Origin: an uncultured Lachnospiraceae bacterium
GTDB taxonomy: Bacteria > Bacillota > Clostridia > Lachnospirales > Lachnospiraceae
DNA: 64,000 nt
Assembly (NCBI GenBank): GCA_947652735.1
Contig: CANTEG010000002.1
Location: forward strand, 124,001-188,000
Direction: 5' to 3'
In this document: positions 17,431-26,352 of the stretch, piece after piece
Numbering within the stretch: the stretch's first letter is position 1
Layout: the number at the start of each line of letters is the position of its first letter
Program-made: the position numbers and the translations under genes
Notes under the pieces: model-generated
What the model was told of the DNA's origin: nothing
What the model saw: the letters and a program-made list of their open reading frames with translations, nothing else
Databases searched by the model: none

Positions 17431-18372
17431 CTAAAGCATCTTTCGTTTTCTTAGCACAAAGAGAACAATGGCACATATGAGAGCGGTGATTCCACAAATA
17501 ATACCAAAGCCGTAAGGGGTAGTGGCAAATGGCATCCATCTGCCATCCACGTTCATACCGAACAGTCCTGATATGATGGTAGGGATAGCCATAACAATAG
17601 TGATACTTGCAAGATATTTCATTATGTTGTTAAGGCGGTTGTTGATAATTGTAGTCATCAGCTCTCTTGTACCCTTTAAAATATCGCGGTAAATCTGGGT
17701 CATCTCGATTGCCTGCTGGTTCTCGATGATAAGGTCATCCAAAAGTTCCTGATCCTCAGGAAACTTCTTGACGCCACTGTATCTGGTCAGCCTGTCAACG
17801 ATAAGACGGTTGGCACGCAGGGATGTATCAAAGTATACAAGGTTGGACTCCATTTCATGGAGGTTTATAATGTCAGCGTCCTCGGTGGCACCGCCCATGC
17901 ACTCCTCCATCTCAAGCCTGCGCCTGTCAATAATGCGAAGATATGACTGGTACAGTGTACTTGTTCTATATAAAATCTGGTAAGTAAATCTGACCTGTTT
18001 TTTTGTTGTGAAATCACGAATAGAATTGGTTACAAAATGTTTCAGTACAGGTGTCTCAGCAGAGCATACTGTAATTGTGGCCTCCTCGGTCCATATAATG
18101 CCGAGAGGGATTGTTGTATATGCTTCCTGATTGTGCCTGATTTCCACGGATGGAATATCAAAGATAATCAGTACATAATTGTCATTTACATCTACACGTG
18201 AGGACTCTTCCTCGTCAAGAGCTGCTCTTACGTCAGTAAGGTCAATGTCAAACTGCTTTGAAATTTCAAGGGTTTCCTCTTGGGAGGGAGCAGTAAGGTT
18301 AATCCACATTCCACTGATGTTTTCAGTTGTTTCTTTTAATGAGCCGTGCTCAGATATATATTTGCTAATCAT
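17431..18372 (-). CDS. corA: CorA-family magnesium/divalent cation transporter
   Basis: The 313-residue product has a long soluble N-terminal domain with extended helices. It ends in two membrane helices; the first finishes with the selectivity signature G-L-F-G-M-N-V near residue 280, and the second is followed by a basic tail R-K-R-K. The G-M-N motif is the hallmark of CorA channels, which take up Mg2+ (some members move Co2+ or Ni2+). AAGGAG upstream supports the start. It is the last gene before the convergent LRR terminator and is transcribed in the same direction as the S4-domain gene. Confidence 0.93.
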   Translation of the reverse strand: MISKYISEHGSLKETTENISGMWINLTAPSQEETLEISKQFDIDLTDVRAALDEEESSRVDVNDNYVLIIFDIPSVEIRHNQEAYTTIPLGIIWTEEATITVCSAETPVLKHFVTNSIRDFTTKKQVRFTYQILYRTSTLYQSYLRIIDRRRLEMEECMGGATEDADIINLHEMESNLVYFDTSLRANRLIVDRLTRYSGVKKFPEDQELLDDLIIENQQAIEMTQIYRDILKGTRELMTTIINNRLNNIMKYLASITIVMAIPTIISGLFGMNVDGRWMPFATTPYGFGIICGITALICAIVLFVLRKRKML

Positions 18373-18479
18373 ATTCTGCTCCTTTCCATGGGTCTGACCC
18401 CACTTTTACCATTCTAACATAATATGTTTATTATTGTAAACTTAGAAATCATATTTATTCACAATCTTTGTTGCTTACA

Positions 18480-19244
18480 TTACTTGTATTGCTTTAAGTG
18501 GACATAAATTCTACCCTTCCTCGTTTCATTTCCGCATCCTAAATATTGGAATTTGCCATATCCCCGAATAGAAAATATATCGCCGTCCTTAAGCGATATG
18601 CTGTTTCGTTCACAGGGCATACCGTTCAAGGTTACTTTTTCCGCAATAAACAGGGAATGTGCTTCCTTACGTGAGCATCTGATTGCACCTGCAACAATTG
18701 CGTCGAAGCGCGGGGCAGCAACGGTAATGTCAATATCAATAAGTGTCGGTTTCAGGGCATTCAAGTCCTCCTCGCTGTCAATGGGAAGACATCGTATGCT
18801 TGTGTGCTTCACCTTTGTAAGATTTTCGGCTATATACTCTGCCATGCTGTCCTGACAGATAATAAAAGCTGTCCTGCCTTCCTTTATAATAATATCACCA
18901 ATGACGTTTCGCTCTATGCCAAGATTCATAAGGGCACCAAGAAAATCCCTATGGGACAGTGTATCAGCAAACTTTTCCATAAGGGGTGATGCCTTTAATA
19001 TTGTCAGTCGCCACGGTTCGTCATATCCGAACATTGCAGGGGAACCGAACCTTACCATTTGGCGTTCTCCCATTTCGTACCCGCCATTTGTTTCAAAATC
19101 AATGCCGTCAAGTTCACTGCCGAGGGAGTTGAGAACTGCTAGCTCGCCTGCATTTAGAAAGCCTGTGTATGTATAAATATTTTGTCTGTATGCTTTTTTG
19201 GCAAGGTCCAAAAGACGTGCCTTTAAGATTTGCAATTCGTCCAT
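18480..19244 (-). CDS. ylmH: YlmH-like S4-domain RNA-binding protein
   Basis: This 254-residue protein belongs to the YlmH family, S4-domain proteins linked to ribosome function and found near cell-division genes in many Firmicutes. The N-terminal half starts L-K-A-R-L-L-D-L-A-K-K-A-Y. The middle has G-I-E-R-N-V-I-G-D-I. The C-terminal S4 domain is visible as R-C-S-R-K-E-A-H-S-L-F-I-A-E-K-V-T-L-N-G (about residues 195-215), then I-S-L-K-D-G-D-I-F-S-I-R-G-Y-G-K-F. TTCGGAGG precedes the ATG. Here it stands apart from the ylm division cluster. Confidence 0.85.
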   Translation of the reverse strand: MDELQILKARLLDLAKKAYRQNIYTYTGFLNAGELAVLNSLGSELDGIDFETNGGYEMGERQMVRFGSPAMFGYDEPWRLTILKASPLMEKFADTLSHRDFLGALMNLGIERNVIGDIIIKEGRTAFIICQDSMAEYIAENLTKVKHTSIRCLPIDSEEDLNALKPTLIDIDITVAAPRFDAIVAGAIRCSRKEAHSLFIAEKVTLNGMPCERNSISLKDGDIFSIRGYGKFQYLGCGNETRKGRIYVHLKQYK

Positions 19245-19338
19245 AATGCCTCCGAAAGGGTTGTAATAACATTTATTATCGCATAATCTGCAAGGTTTTC
19301 AAGCCTATTTGCCAATTTTTGTGTTATACTATTTATAA

Positions 19339-19367
19339 TTGACAATTGCGAAATGTCATATTATTGT
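19339..19367 (+). promoter_or_regulatory. Promoter of the MATE gene, inside a shared leader repeat
   Basis: TTGACA at 19339-19344 and TATTGT at 19362-19367 are 17 bases apart. Just downstream, 19358-19427 resembles the leaders of copA (5510-5582) and the ABC gene (11763-11836). Confidence 0.65.
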
Positions 19368-19432
19368 ACATCGGATGTTCGAAAAAATATTTCACAATTG
19401 TCTAACCATATAATACATTCAGGAGAGACAAA

Positions 19433-20794
19433 ATGCAGACGAATCTTACAAAGGGAAGCGTGCTGAAAAATCTCATATTATTTTCATTGCCATATCTTTT
19501 GTCAAGCTTTTTGCAGACATTTTACGGGCTGGCAGATTTGTTTATCGTGGGGCTGTACAATGGTGCGGACAGTAGCTCGGCGGTATCCATAGGAAGTCAG
19601 GTCATGCACATGGTTACACTTGTAATTGTGGGGCTTGCCATGGGCTCGACCGTAATGATTAGCCAGTCTGTGGGTGCGGAAAATGAAAAACGTGCCGCCA
19701 AGGCAATCGGAAATACGGTGACAATATTTTTACTCGTATCCGCCATAATGACGGCTGTACTGCTTGTTTTTGCTGATGGAATCGTGTCTGTCATGTCAAC
19801 ACCTGACAAAGCCGTTAGCCAGACAAAAACATATCTTATGATTTGCTTTGCGGGAATTCCGTTTATTACGGCTTACAATATTATAAGCTGTATTTTAAGG
19901 GGCTTGGGGGATTCCAAAAGTCCGATGTACTTTGTGGCTGTTGCATGTGCATTTAATGTTTTGATAGATTTTGTTCTTATCGGACAGTTTGAAATGGGGG
20001 CGGCAGGTGCGGCACTTGGAACTGTGATATCACAGACAATCAGCGTTGTTGTGGCACTGGTTGTTTTGTCAAAAAAGGATATGGGGATAAAGCTCACACG
20101 GGCAGATTTTATGATAGATAAGGACATTATAACTTACATATTTAAGGTGGGAGTGCCTGTCTCGGTTCAGGATTTATTTATACAGATATCTTTTATTATC
20201 ATTACGATAATTGCAAATAGGAGAGGACTGATTGTCTCTGCGGCTGTAGGGATTGTGGAAAAAATAATTGGATTTTTGTTTTTGATTCCGTCAGCGATGC
20301 TTGCGGCGATATCTGCAATTGCGGCACAAAACATAGGTGCAGGCTTACATAAAAGAGCAAGGGAAACGCTCAAATATGGAATTGTAATAACAGTTATATG
20401 TGGAATTATATTCAGTGTTATCTGTCAGTTTGCTTCGCCTGCAATTGTTGATTTGTTTACGGACGACAGGGATGTAATCCGCATGGGCGTGCAGTATCTG
20501 AAAGCTTATGTGTTTGATTGTGCTTTGGCGGCAATACATTTTTGCTTCAGCGGATATTTTTGTGCATGTGGCAAATCGGTGTACTCGTTTATCCATAACA
20601 TCATATCAGCTTTGGCGATAAGAATACCAGGGGCATATTTAGCATCAAAGTTGTTTCCGGGCACCCTGTATCCGATGGGGTGGGCGGCACCGGCAGGCTC
20701 TTTCGTATCAGCATGTATATGCACTGCGTTATATTTGCATATGAGAAAGCAGCAAAAAGCAGTGGAAATGGATACAAAAGAAAAAATCCCTTAG
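19433..20794 (+). CDS. MATE-family efflux transporter
   Basis: This 453-residue protein has twelve predicted membrane helices and the MATE pattern of two six-helix halves. The first half opens L-K-N-L-I-L-F-S-L-P-Y-L-L-S-S-F-L-Q-T-F-Y, followed by D-L-F-I-V-G and G-L-A-M-G-S-T-V-M-I-S-Q. The helix-6 region has N-V-L-I-D-F-V-L-I. The family exports cationic drugs or metabolites by Na+ or H+ antiport. AGGAG lies 7 bases before the start. The gene is single, with its own promoter. The substrate is unknown. Confidence 0.92.
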   Translation: MQTNLTKGSVLKNLILFSLPYLLSSFLQTFYGLADLFIVGLYNGADSSSAVSIGSQVMHMVTLVIVGLAMGSTVMISQSVGAENEKRAAKAIGNTVTIFLLVSAIMTAVLLVFADGIVSVMSTPDKAVSQTKTYLMICFAGIPFITAYNIISCILRGLGDSKSPMYFVAVACAFNVLIDFVLIGQFEMGAAGAALGTVISQTISVVVALVVLSKKDMGIKLTRADFMIDKDIITYIFKVGVPVSVQDLFIQISFIIITIIANRRGLIVSAAVGIVEKIIGFLFLIPSAMLAAISAIAAQNIGAGLHKRARETLKYGIVITVICGIIFSVICQFASPAIVDLFTDDRDVIRMGVQYLKAYVFDCALAAIHFCFSGYFCACGKSVYSFIHNIISALAIRIPGAYLASKLFPGTLYPMGWAAPAGSFVSACICTALYLHMRKQQKAVEMDTKEKIP

Positions 20795-20857
20795 ACTTAA
20801 TGTTCATATTGTAGTACAATAAGATTACCTTTTGTTTTTTGTTAAAGGAGGCATACA

Positions 20858-21712
20858 ATGGCATTTTCACTGAAAGGCTCAGGAAGCAGCAAAAAATTAA
20901 ATACAGGCATAGCGAGCAAGGAAGACATTGAACGTTATGAGAGCATTGGATATACACATATTATTTATGAAGGAAATTCTCATTTTGTATATACTGATGA
21001 TTTGACGGAGAGAGATGTTTTTAAGCAGAAAATAGGCTTAAATAATTATGAATGGTTTCAGGAGGGAACAGGTAATAAGAACTGGGTTCTTTATAATCCT
21101 GTGCAATTTCGTCCTGATAAAAACTGGAAGGGTAAGAAAATCCTTAAATTTAATAAGGATGATTATATGGGCGGCAGATTTGAGGTTCCAATCAATTCAA
21201 GCAGCTGTTGTGGAATGTTCTCATGGACAACACTGCCTGAGAACTTCAAGCTGGACATGCTTTTTAACACGAAGGATATTGTTGACATGAACCTTATGTT
21301 TGCTGGAAGTATACTTCCTGATGTGTTTACAATCAGCGAGAAATTTACAACAGACAAGGTACGTGACATGAGATATATGTTTTATGAGTGTGTTCTTCCT
21401 GAAAACTTTACCCTGAATGACAATTTTGTCACAAGTAAGGTAGAGGAAATGGACTTCATGTTTTCAGAATGCAGGGTTCCAAAAAATTTCAAGCTGCCTG
21501 ACACATTTGATACGTCGTCCGTAAAAAGCATGGATCACATGTTTTATGAGACAGTATTTTCGGGCAAATTTGATTTTGGCAGCGCATTCAAAATAAATGA
21601 GGGCGTCAATACAAATCTGATGTTTACAGATTGTGTCGTAAACAACGAGACGGTTGCCCCTGAAAAATGTGAAGATTTTGCATATATGAAAAAAATGCTT
21701 GCAGAGCTATAA
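20858..21712 (+). CDS. DUF285/BspA-like repeat protein without signal peptide
   Basis: The 284-residue protein has four to five repeats of the type D-T-S-S-V-K-S-M-D-H-M-F-Y-E (M-x-x-M-F every 30 or so residues between about 125 and 260). This is the pattern of the DUF285 repeats found in BspA-like surface proteins. Unlike those, it begins M-A-F-S-L-K-G-S-G-S-S and has no signal peptide or anchor, so it should stay in the cytoplasm. The repeats also alternate with the phrase L-P-E-N-F-K-L. GGAGG precedes the ATG. It is convergent with the asparaginase gene at a distance of 24 bases. The function is unknown. Confidence 0.6.
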   Translation: MAFSLKGSGSSKKLNTGIASKEDIERYESIGYTHIIYEGNSHFVYTDDLTERDVFKQKIGLNNYEWFQEGTGNKNWVLYNPVQFRPDKNWKGKKILKFNKDDYMGGRFEVPINSSSCCGMFSWTTLPENFKLDMLFNTKDIVDMNLMFAGSILPDVFTISEKFTTDKVRDMRYMFYECVLPENFTLNDNFVTSKVEEMDFMFSECRVPKNFKLPDTFDTSSVKSMDHMFYETVFSGKFDFGSAFKINEGVNTNLMFTDCVVNNETVAPEKCEDFAYMKKMLAEL

Positions 21713-21736
21713 TTGCAAGTTCAATTGATAGTATGG

Positions 21737-22858
21737 TTATATAATATCGTGACAGATTGGGGTGCTCATGCAGCTATAAATGTTTTCGCAGTTTAAGGAT
21801 ACGAGCAGCCACAGCTTCATATACATGGATACGGGTGATGCCTTTGGCAAAACCGATATAGACAAATCCTTATATATACGGGTGCTTTCATAGCCGATTC
21901 TATTTTCGGCACCTGTTAAGAATATAGGGATTTTTCTTTTGGCGGCATCTGATAGCATACTTTTAAAGCTTTCATCATCCGTACACAAGGTACCTGAGTG
22001 AAAGCTGTCCAAAAGAATGGCTTGCACATAGTCGGGAACATTAGAATACTGCTGCCCTGGAACGGGACATATATACAACACAGGTGAAGTCTCTGTAAAG
22101 CGTGGGCGGCCACTTAAATATTTGTATATGTCGACTTGACTTCCAACTGTATGTTCGGTATTTGCAGTATCATGTACATCGGCAGAATTGTTCTTTTGAT
22201 TATCAGATATATGTCCGACAGTTTTTGGAGTGTGTATTTTCCTTAAACTGTTATCTTGTCTGTCATATGAGTGGGAAATGCCACTGTCACACACAATGTT
22301 GTCTAAACTATATAACTTGTCACTGTACGGCATATGGGGCAGAAGCCTGGTCCCGTAATGAATGACAGATGCTTCATTTTCGTTTTTGTAGGCAGTATAA
22401 ACACCGTGATGAGCCCCCTGATGATTGTCGGAACAGCTTTTAATAAAATCAACAGCAGCAGCAAAGTTTGCAATGCCGTTTGCGCGTTCGTCATCAAGAA
22501 TATAATTGCTGGACACAAGGACAATAGGTATTTGCAAATTTGGGTACATGTATGAGAGTGCACAAGACATATACTGCTGTGTGTCGGTACCGTGGGCAAT
22601 TATAATACCGTCAGGCATTGATTCAGAGGTGAAGCTGTCAATGCAGTCAGCAAGTTTATTTATATGTCCGCCGTTTAAATTTTCGCTGAGAATATAATAT
22701 GGCTTTGTTGTCGTAAAATTAATATTCTCTGTGCCTTGTGCATGGAGCTTCTTATAATCATTTATTAGTCTGTCCCCGCCTGTCCCGCTTGGACCGATAT
22801 ATCCGTCGTTGACGGATGAACATATTGTGCCACCCGTAAATATAACAAAAATATTCAT
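21737..22858 (-). CDS. Asparaginase-family protein
   Basis: The 373-residue product has the two asparaginase signatures: F-T-G-G-T-I-C near residue 8, with the nucleophile threonine, and I-I-A-H-G-T-D-T near residue 89, with the second catalytic T-D pair. V-L-V-S-S-N matches the following strand. The middle (about 200-240) has a poorly conserved insertion rich in Ser, Asn and His. The C-terminal part has S-F-H-S-G-T-L-C, comparable with the H-G-A/S-G-N region of type I enzymes. It probably hydrolyses L-asparagine or a related amide in the cytoplasm. GGAGG supports the start. No partner gene is adjacent. Confidence 0.8.
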   Translation of the reverse strand: MNIFVIFTGGTICSSVNDGYIGPSGTGGDRLINDYKKLHAQGTENINFTTTKPYYILSENLNGGHINKLADCIDSFTSESMPDGIIIAHGTDTQQYMSCALSYMYPNLQIPIVLVSSNYILDDERANGIANFAAAVDFIKSCSDNHQGAHHGVYTAYKNENEASVIHYGTRLLPHMPYSDKLYSLDNIVCDSGISHSYDRQDNSLRKIHTPKTVGHISDNQKNNSADVHDTANTEHTVGSQVDIYKYLSGRPRFTETSPVLYICPVPGQQYSNVPDYVQAILLDSFHSGTLCTDDESFKSMLSDAAKRKIPIFLTGAENRIGYESTRIYKDLSISVLPKASPVSMYMKLWLLVSLNCENIYSCMSTPICHDII

Positions 22859-23011
22859 GTTAACCTCCGCTTTGTAATTTAATCATCATGAGCAAAATAT
22901 ATTATTTCTAAGATATATTGTGCAACGAATATTTAAAAGTATGTTTTTCTCATATCTATTATTTAAGTCAGCCTGCCACTTGGATTTGTACTTAATTCAT
23001 TTAAAGCAATC

Positions 23012-23072
23012 GTATCTGCCAAGCTATATAATCATTATACCTAAAAAATGGTTTATATAACTTGGCAGATAC
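23012..23072 (-). terminator. Long hairpin after the SPFH operon
   Basis: A stem of about 24 bp with few mismatches (23012-23035 with 23048-23072) lies immediately after the minus-strand RHH gene. Only a short T-rich stretch follows, so the terminator role is likely but not certain. Confidence 0.65.
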
Positions 23073-23073
23073 T

Positions 23074-23373
23074 TTAATTCTTTTTCCGTTTTCTTACACA
23101 TTCAGACAAAAGAAACTCAATCTGACTGTTGATGGAGCGGTAATCCTCATCCGCCCAGCTTGCAAGCTCCTGCCAGAGGGACGGAGAGAGGCGGAGCAAC
23201 ACCTGCTTCTTTGCTTTTTCTTTTTCCTTAAGCTGACGCTCCCTGTCTTTCACATCCTGTTCCAGTTTCTCAAGCTTTTTTAAACGTTCTGACAGGAGCT
23301 GTTCCCTTAATTTTATATTTTCTTCTTCGCTTGTTTGTCCGTTTGGTGTTGTGGTCCCGGACGATTTATCCAT
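23074..23373 (-). CDS. Arc-like ribbon-helix-helix protein with coiled coil
   Basis: The protein is 99 residues. The first 15-20 are Ser/Thr-rich, residues about 20-60 form a charged coiled coil (L-K-K-L-E-K-L-E-Q-D-V-K-D-R-E-R-Q-L-K-E-K-E), and the last 40 look like an Arc/ribbon-helix-helix domain (Q-V-L-L-R-L-S-P-S-L-W-Q-E-L-A-S-W-A-D-E followed by S-I-N-S-Q-I-E-F-L-L). I prefer ATG 23373, preceded by TAGGAG 7 bases away; an ATG at 23412 directly abuts the upstream stop but lacks a good site. It is the last gene of the SPFH operon and may be its DNA-binding autoregulator. Confidence 0.72.
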   Translation of the reverse strand: MDKSSGTTTPNGQTSEEENIKLREQLLSERLKKLEKLEQDVKDRERQLKEKEKAKKQVLLRLSPSLWQELASWADEDYRSINSQIEFLLSECVRKRKKN

Positions 23374-23412
23374 GCTATCACTCCTATCTATGTTTTGCTC
23401 TGTTGTTGGCAT

Positions 23413-23898
23413 TTATTCCACAAAATACTTCATGAGAAACAAAACAAGGGATATGATTGCAGGAATTTCAGCAGCAGCCATAAACAGCATTGTCATGCTG
23501 AGACTTTTTTGTGATTTGTCATTGGCAATTCGAATGAGGCTGTTTCCTGCGATAACGCCCTTGATAAATCCTGATATGGCACATAATAATCCGATAATTG
23601 CAATATATACAAAGGATGTGTCGTAAACCATTTCATATGAGACAGGACCAGCTACAATTAACAAAATTTCTACTATTGTATACATAAAGCCTGTCACGCA
23701 TATGGCAAGGAGCATGGAGACAAAGGACTTATATTGACTTATACCAATGCTGATTCCCATGCTTTTGCACTGGCTGCTTTTTAAAGCTACATATACAACT
23801 TGAAATGTGAGTGCAACCAGTGCGGCGGCACCGATAAATATAAGCTTAGACATTATGTCGTTTAAGGCAACGGATGTCGTTGGTATGTTTTCTATCAT
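23413..23898 (-). CDS. Four-helix membrane protein resembling a proteolipid (V-type K/c subunit)
   Basis: The 161-residue protein has four hydrophobic helices: about residues 18-36, 57-79, 88-113 and 132-158. The second half reads A-I-S-G-F-I-K-G-V-I-A-G-N-S-L-I, a polar loop, then M-A-A-A-E-I-P-A-I-I-S-L-V-L-F-L. This is like the small-residue helix and the carboxylate-bearing helix of rotary ATPase c/K subunits. No other ATPase subunit is nearby, so a rotary role is doubtful; it may instead be a membrane partner of the SPFH protein. AGGAGGG precedes the start, 12 bases after the SPFH stop. Confidence 0.55.
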   Translation of the reverse strand: MIENIPTTSVALNDIMSKLIFIGAAALVALTFQVVYVALKSSQCKSMGISIGISQYKSFVSMLLAICVTGFMYTIVEILLIVAGPVSYEMVYDTSFVYIAIIGLLCAISGFIKGVIAGNSLIRIANDKSQKSLSMTMLFMAAAEIPAIISLVLFLMKYFVE

Positions 23899-23910
23899 AA
23901 AAACTCCCTC

Positions 23911-24960
23911 CTAATAAATTGAACTGCTGTTTACGACAGGCTGGGCATCCTTGTTTCCGCACAATACAACAAGCAGGTTGCTGACCATTGCCGCTTTTCG
24001 TTCTTCGTCAAGAACAACGATTTCTTCCTCGCCCAACTGGTCGATTGCCATTTTAACCATGCTGACGGCACCCTCAACGATTTTCTGTCTTGCGGCAATA
24101 ATCGCTGTTGCCTGCTGTCTTTGAAGCATTGCTGCTGCAATTTCCTCTGAATATGCAAGATGGGTGATGCGAACCTCCTTGATTTCAATACCTGCTTCGT
24201 CAACCCTGCTTTGAAGCTCCTGCTTCATGTTGTCGGCTATCTCCTGACTGCTTCCGCGGAGTGTTTTCTCGTCAACATCATTTTCCATAACATCATAAGG
24301 ATACAGTCTTGCATTATTTCTAATTACAGCATCACACTGGATAGACAGAAAGCTTTTGTAGTTATCTACGTTGAATACTGCCTTTGTGGGATTTGTAACC
24401 TTCCATATTACTGCGGCACCAATAATAACGGGGTTGCCGAGTGCGTCATTTACCTTTTGCTTGCGGTTGTTAAATGTGAGTGTTTTGGTTGAAATCTTTT
24501 TGTCAAAGGTTATTTGTGAGGTGTTATTTTTTTCGCTTGCCTGCCCGTCACCTGTGAATGCTGCCTCTAAATTTGCACCAGAACCGATTCCTGTGGTTGG
24601 GTTGTATGCAGATGAAAATGGATTAATGTAGTAGTAACCGGGACGTTTAATTGTTCCATAATATTGACCGAACAGAGTAAATACCGCTGCTTCGTTTGGA
24701 TGTACAACCTTAAGCCCTGCAAACATAATGGTTACTGTGAGAAAGGCTATGCCTCCGAAAATAATAACAGCTACTCCTATGCCTGCCGCCATGCCCGAAC
24801 CAAGTGCTATGGCACCTAAAATAATAAGTGCAATTGAAAAAATTATTCCAAATAACAAGGTAAACAGCATGGAAAACCCGTTTGTTTTTGTGATTTCTCT
24901 TTCTGTTACGTCTCTGTTTGTAACTGTGGCTGCCTGATTTTTTTCTGCTTCGTTACTCAT
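23911..24960 (-). CDS. SPFH/Band-7 domain membrane protein
   Basis: The 349-residue protein has two N-terminal membrane helices (about residues 28-52 and 55-78). The SPFH/Band-7 domain starts with [19 protein letters not shown] and continues through [15 protein letters not shown] and [15 protein letters not shown]. The end has the [12 protein letters not shown] helix. Such proteins form oligomeric membrane scaffolds or cages. I use ATG 24960, 9 bases from AAGGGAGG; the ATG 9 bases earlier touches the Shine-Dalgarno. It leads an operon with the proteolipid-like and RHH genes. Confidence 0.88.
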   Translation of the reverse strand: MSNEAEKNQAATVTNRDVTEREITKTNGFSMLFTLLFGIIFSIALIILGAIALGSGMAAGIGVAVIIFGGIAFLTVTIMFAGLKVVHPNEAAVFTLFGQYYGTIKRPGYYYINPFSSAYNPTTGIGSGANLEAAFTGDGQASEKNNTSQITFDKKISTKTLTFNNRKQKVNDALGNPVIIGAAVIWKVTNPTKAVFNVDNYKSFLSIQCDAVIRNNARLYPYDVMENDVDEKTLRGSSQEIADNMKQELQSRVDEAGIEIKEVRITHLAYSEEIAAAMLQRQQATAIIAARQKIVEGAVSMVKMAIDQLGEEEIVVLDEERKAAMVSNLLVVLCGNKDAQPVVNSSSIY

Positions 24961-24988
24961 AAGTATCATCCTCCCTTGATTAGTAACT

Positions 24989-25007
24989 TGATATCATTTT
25001 GATATCA
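24989..25007 (-). promoter_or_regulatory. Tandem TGATATCA palindromes over the SPFH transcription start
   Basis: Two perfect 8-bp palindromes TGATATCA at 24989-24996 and 25000-25007 start 11 bases apart, one helical turn. They lie directly downstream of the SPFH -10 box, where transcription should start. Paired boxes at one-turn spacing suit ribbon-helix-helix repressors such as the one coded by this operon. Confidence 0.6.
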
Positions 25008-25009
25008 TT

Positions 25010-25038
25010 ATAATACATCGAAAGAATGCATATGTCAA
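25010..25038 (-). promoter_or_regulatory. SigmaA-type promoter of the SPFH operon
   Basis: Read on the minus strand, TTGACA (25033-25038) and TATTAT (25010-25015) are 17 bases apart, upstream of the SPFH start and adjacent to the tandem palindromes. Confidence 0.7.
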
Positions 25039-25086
25039 GGGGGAATATTTTTGCCTGTAAAATAAAATTCTACTGAGATTTCCCCT

Positions 25087-25115
25087 TTTACACTTAATAG
25101 TAAATGTGATATAAT
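25087..25115 (+). promoter_or_regulatory. Promoter of the flavodiiron protein gene
   Basis: TTTACA at 25087-25092 and TATAAT at 25110-25115 are 17 bases apart, 31 bases before the start codon. Confidence 0.75.
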
Positions 25116-25145
25116 TAACTATTATTTTAGTCGGAGGATACGCAA

Positions 25146-26315
25146 ATGAAAATTACGATTTCAGATTCTGTAAAGTACATTGGAGTTGATGATAAGGATA
25201 TTGATTTATTTGAAAGCCAATATGAGGTTCCGAATGGGGTATCGTATAATTCATATCTTATCATGGACGAAAAGATTGCCATTATGGATACGGCTGATGC
25301 GAGAAAGCAGCAAGAGTGGGAGCAAAATCTGTTAAGTGAGCTGGGCGGAAAAACACCTGACTATCTTGTTATATCACATCTGGAGCCTGACCATGCAGGC
25401 AGTATTGTGAGAACCATTGAGCTTTTTCCTGATATTAAATTGGTGGGAAATGCTAAGACATTTTCAATGTTCTCACAATTTTTTGCAGAGAATATTGAGG
25501 ATAAAACAGTAGTTGTGAAAGAGGGAGACACCCTTTCCCTTGGTACCCACAGCCTTAAGTTTTTCATGGCACCGATGGTACACTGGCCTGAGGTTATGGT
25601 TACATATGAGGAAAGTGAGAAGATACTGTTTTCAGCAGACGGATTTGGAAAATTTGGGGCTCTTGATACGGATGAGGACTGGGCGTGTGAGGCAAGAAGA
25701 TATTATTTCAACATATGCGGAAAATATGGTGCACCTGTACAGGCATTGCTGAAGAAAGCGGCTGCTTTGGATATTCAGACGATATGCCCGTTGCACGGAC
25801 CAATTCTTTCAGAAAACCTTTCCTATTACATAGACCTTTATGACAAATGGAGTAACTATACACCTGAATGTAAGGGCGTGTTTATTGCATATGCATCCAT
25901 CCACGGAAACACAGCAAAGGCAGCAGAGAAGCTGGCAGAGCTTATCAGGGCAAAGGGCGAGGAAAAGGTTGTTGTCAGTGACCTTGCAAGAGAGGATATG
26001 GCAGAGGCAATTGAGGATGCATTTAAATATGACAGAATGATTCTTGCAGCAGCAAGCTATGACACTTCCGTGTTCCCTTGTATGCATGCGTTCCTGTCAA
26101 AGCTTCAGGTTAAAGCATATCAAAAACGTACGGTGGGTATACTTGAAAATGGTTCATGGGCACCGTCAGCAGCAAAGACAATGAAGGCATTGCTTGAGCC
26201 GATGAGAGATGTAACAGTGCTAGAGCCTGTTGTTACGATAAAGTCAACGATGAAGCAGGAGAATATGGAGGATATGGAAGCGTTGGCAACTGCAATATAT
26301 GAGGCAGGAAAGTAA
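25146..26315 (+). CDS. fprA: FprA-type flavodiiron protein (oxygen/NO reductase)
   Basis: This cytoplasmic protein of 389 residues detoxifies oxygen or nitric oxide in anaerobes, taking electrons from rubredoxin or a similar carrier. The N-terminal metallo-beta-lactamase-like half holds the diiron ligands in H-L-E-P-D-H-A-G (H-x-E-x-D-H, about residues 79-84), H-W-P-E, D-G-F-G and C-P-L-H-G-P. The C-terminal flavodoxin half begins G-V-F-I-A-Y-A-S-I-H-G-N-T and binds FMN. All ligands are present. CGGAGG precedes the ATG. It fits the oxygen-sensitive lifestyle suggested by the rest of the window. Confidence 0.95.
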   Translation: MKITISDSVKYIGVDDKDIDLFESQYEVPNGVSYNSYLIMDEKIAIMDTADARKQQEWEQNLLSELGGKTPDYLVISHLEPDHAGSIVRTIELFPDIKLVGNAKTFSMFSQFFAENIEDKTVVVKEGDTLSLGTHSLKFFMAPMVHWPEVMVTYEESEKILFSADGFGKFGALDTDEDWACEARRYYFNICGKYGAPVQALLKKAAALDIQTICPLHGPILSENLSYYIDLYDKWSNYTPECKGVFIAYASIHGNTAKAAEKLAELIRAKGEEKVVVSDLAREDMAEAIEDAFKYDRMILAAASYDTSVFPCMHAFLSKLQVKAYQKRTVGILENGSWAPSAAKTMKALLEPMRDVTVLEPVVTIKSTMKQENMEDMEALATAIYEAGK

Positions 26316-26352
26316 GAATATTTATAATGGAAACATGTAAGGAGATATGACA

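Noticed and set aside
22905..22940. TATATTGTGCAAC before the asparaginase gene as another copy of the shared leader
   Set aside because: In the direction of the gene it reads as an ordinary promoter (TTGCAC and TATATT), and the flanks do not match the other copies.
23413..23898. Genuine V-type ATPase K subunit
   Set aside because: No other ATPase subunit gene is near and the context is an SPFH operon; I keep it only as resemblance.
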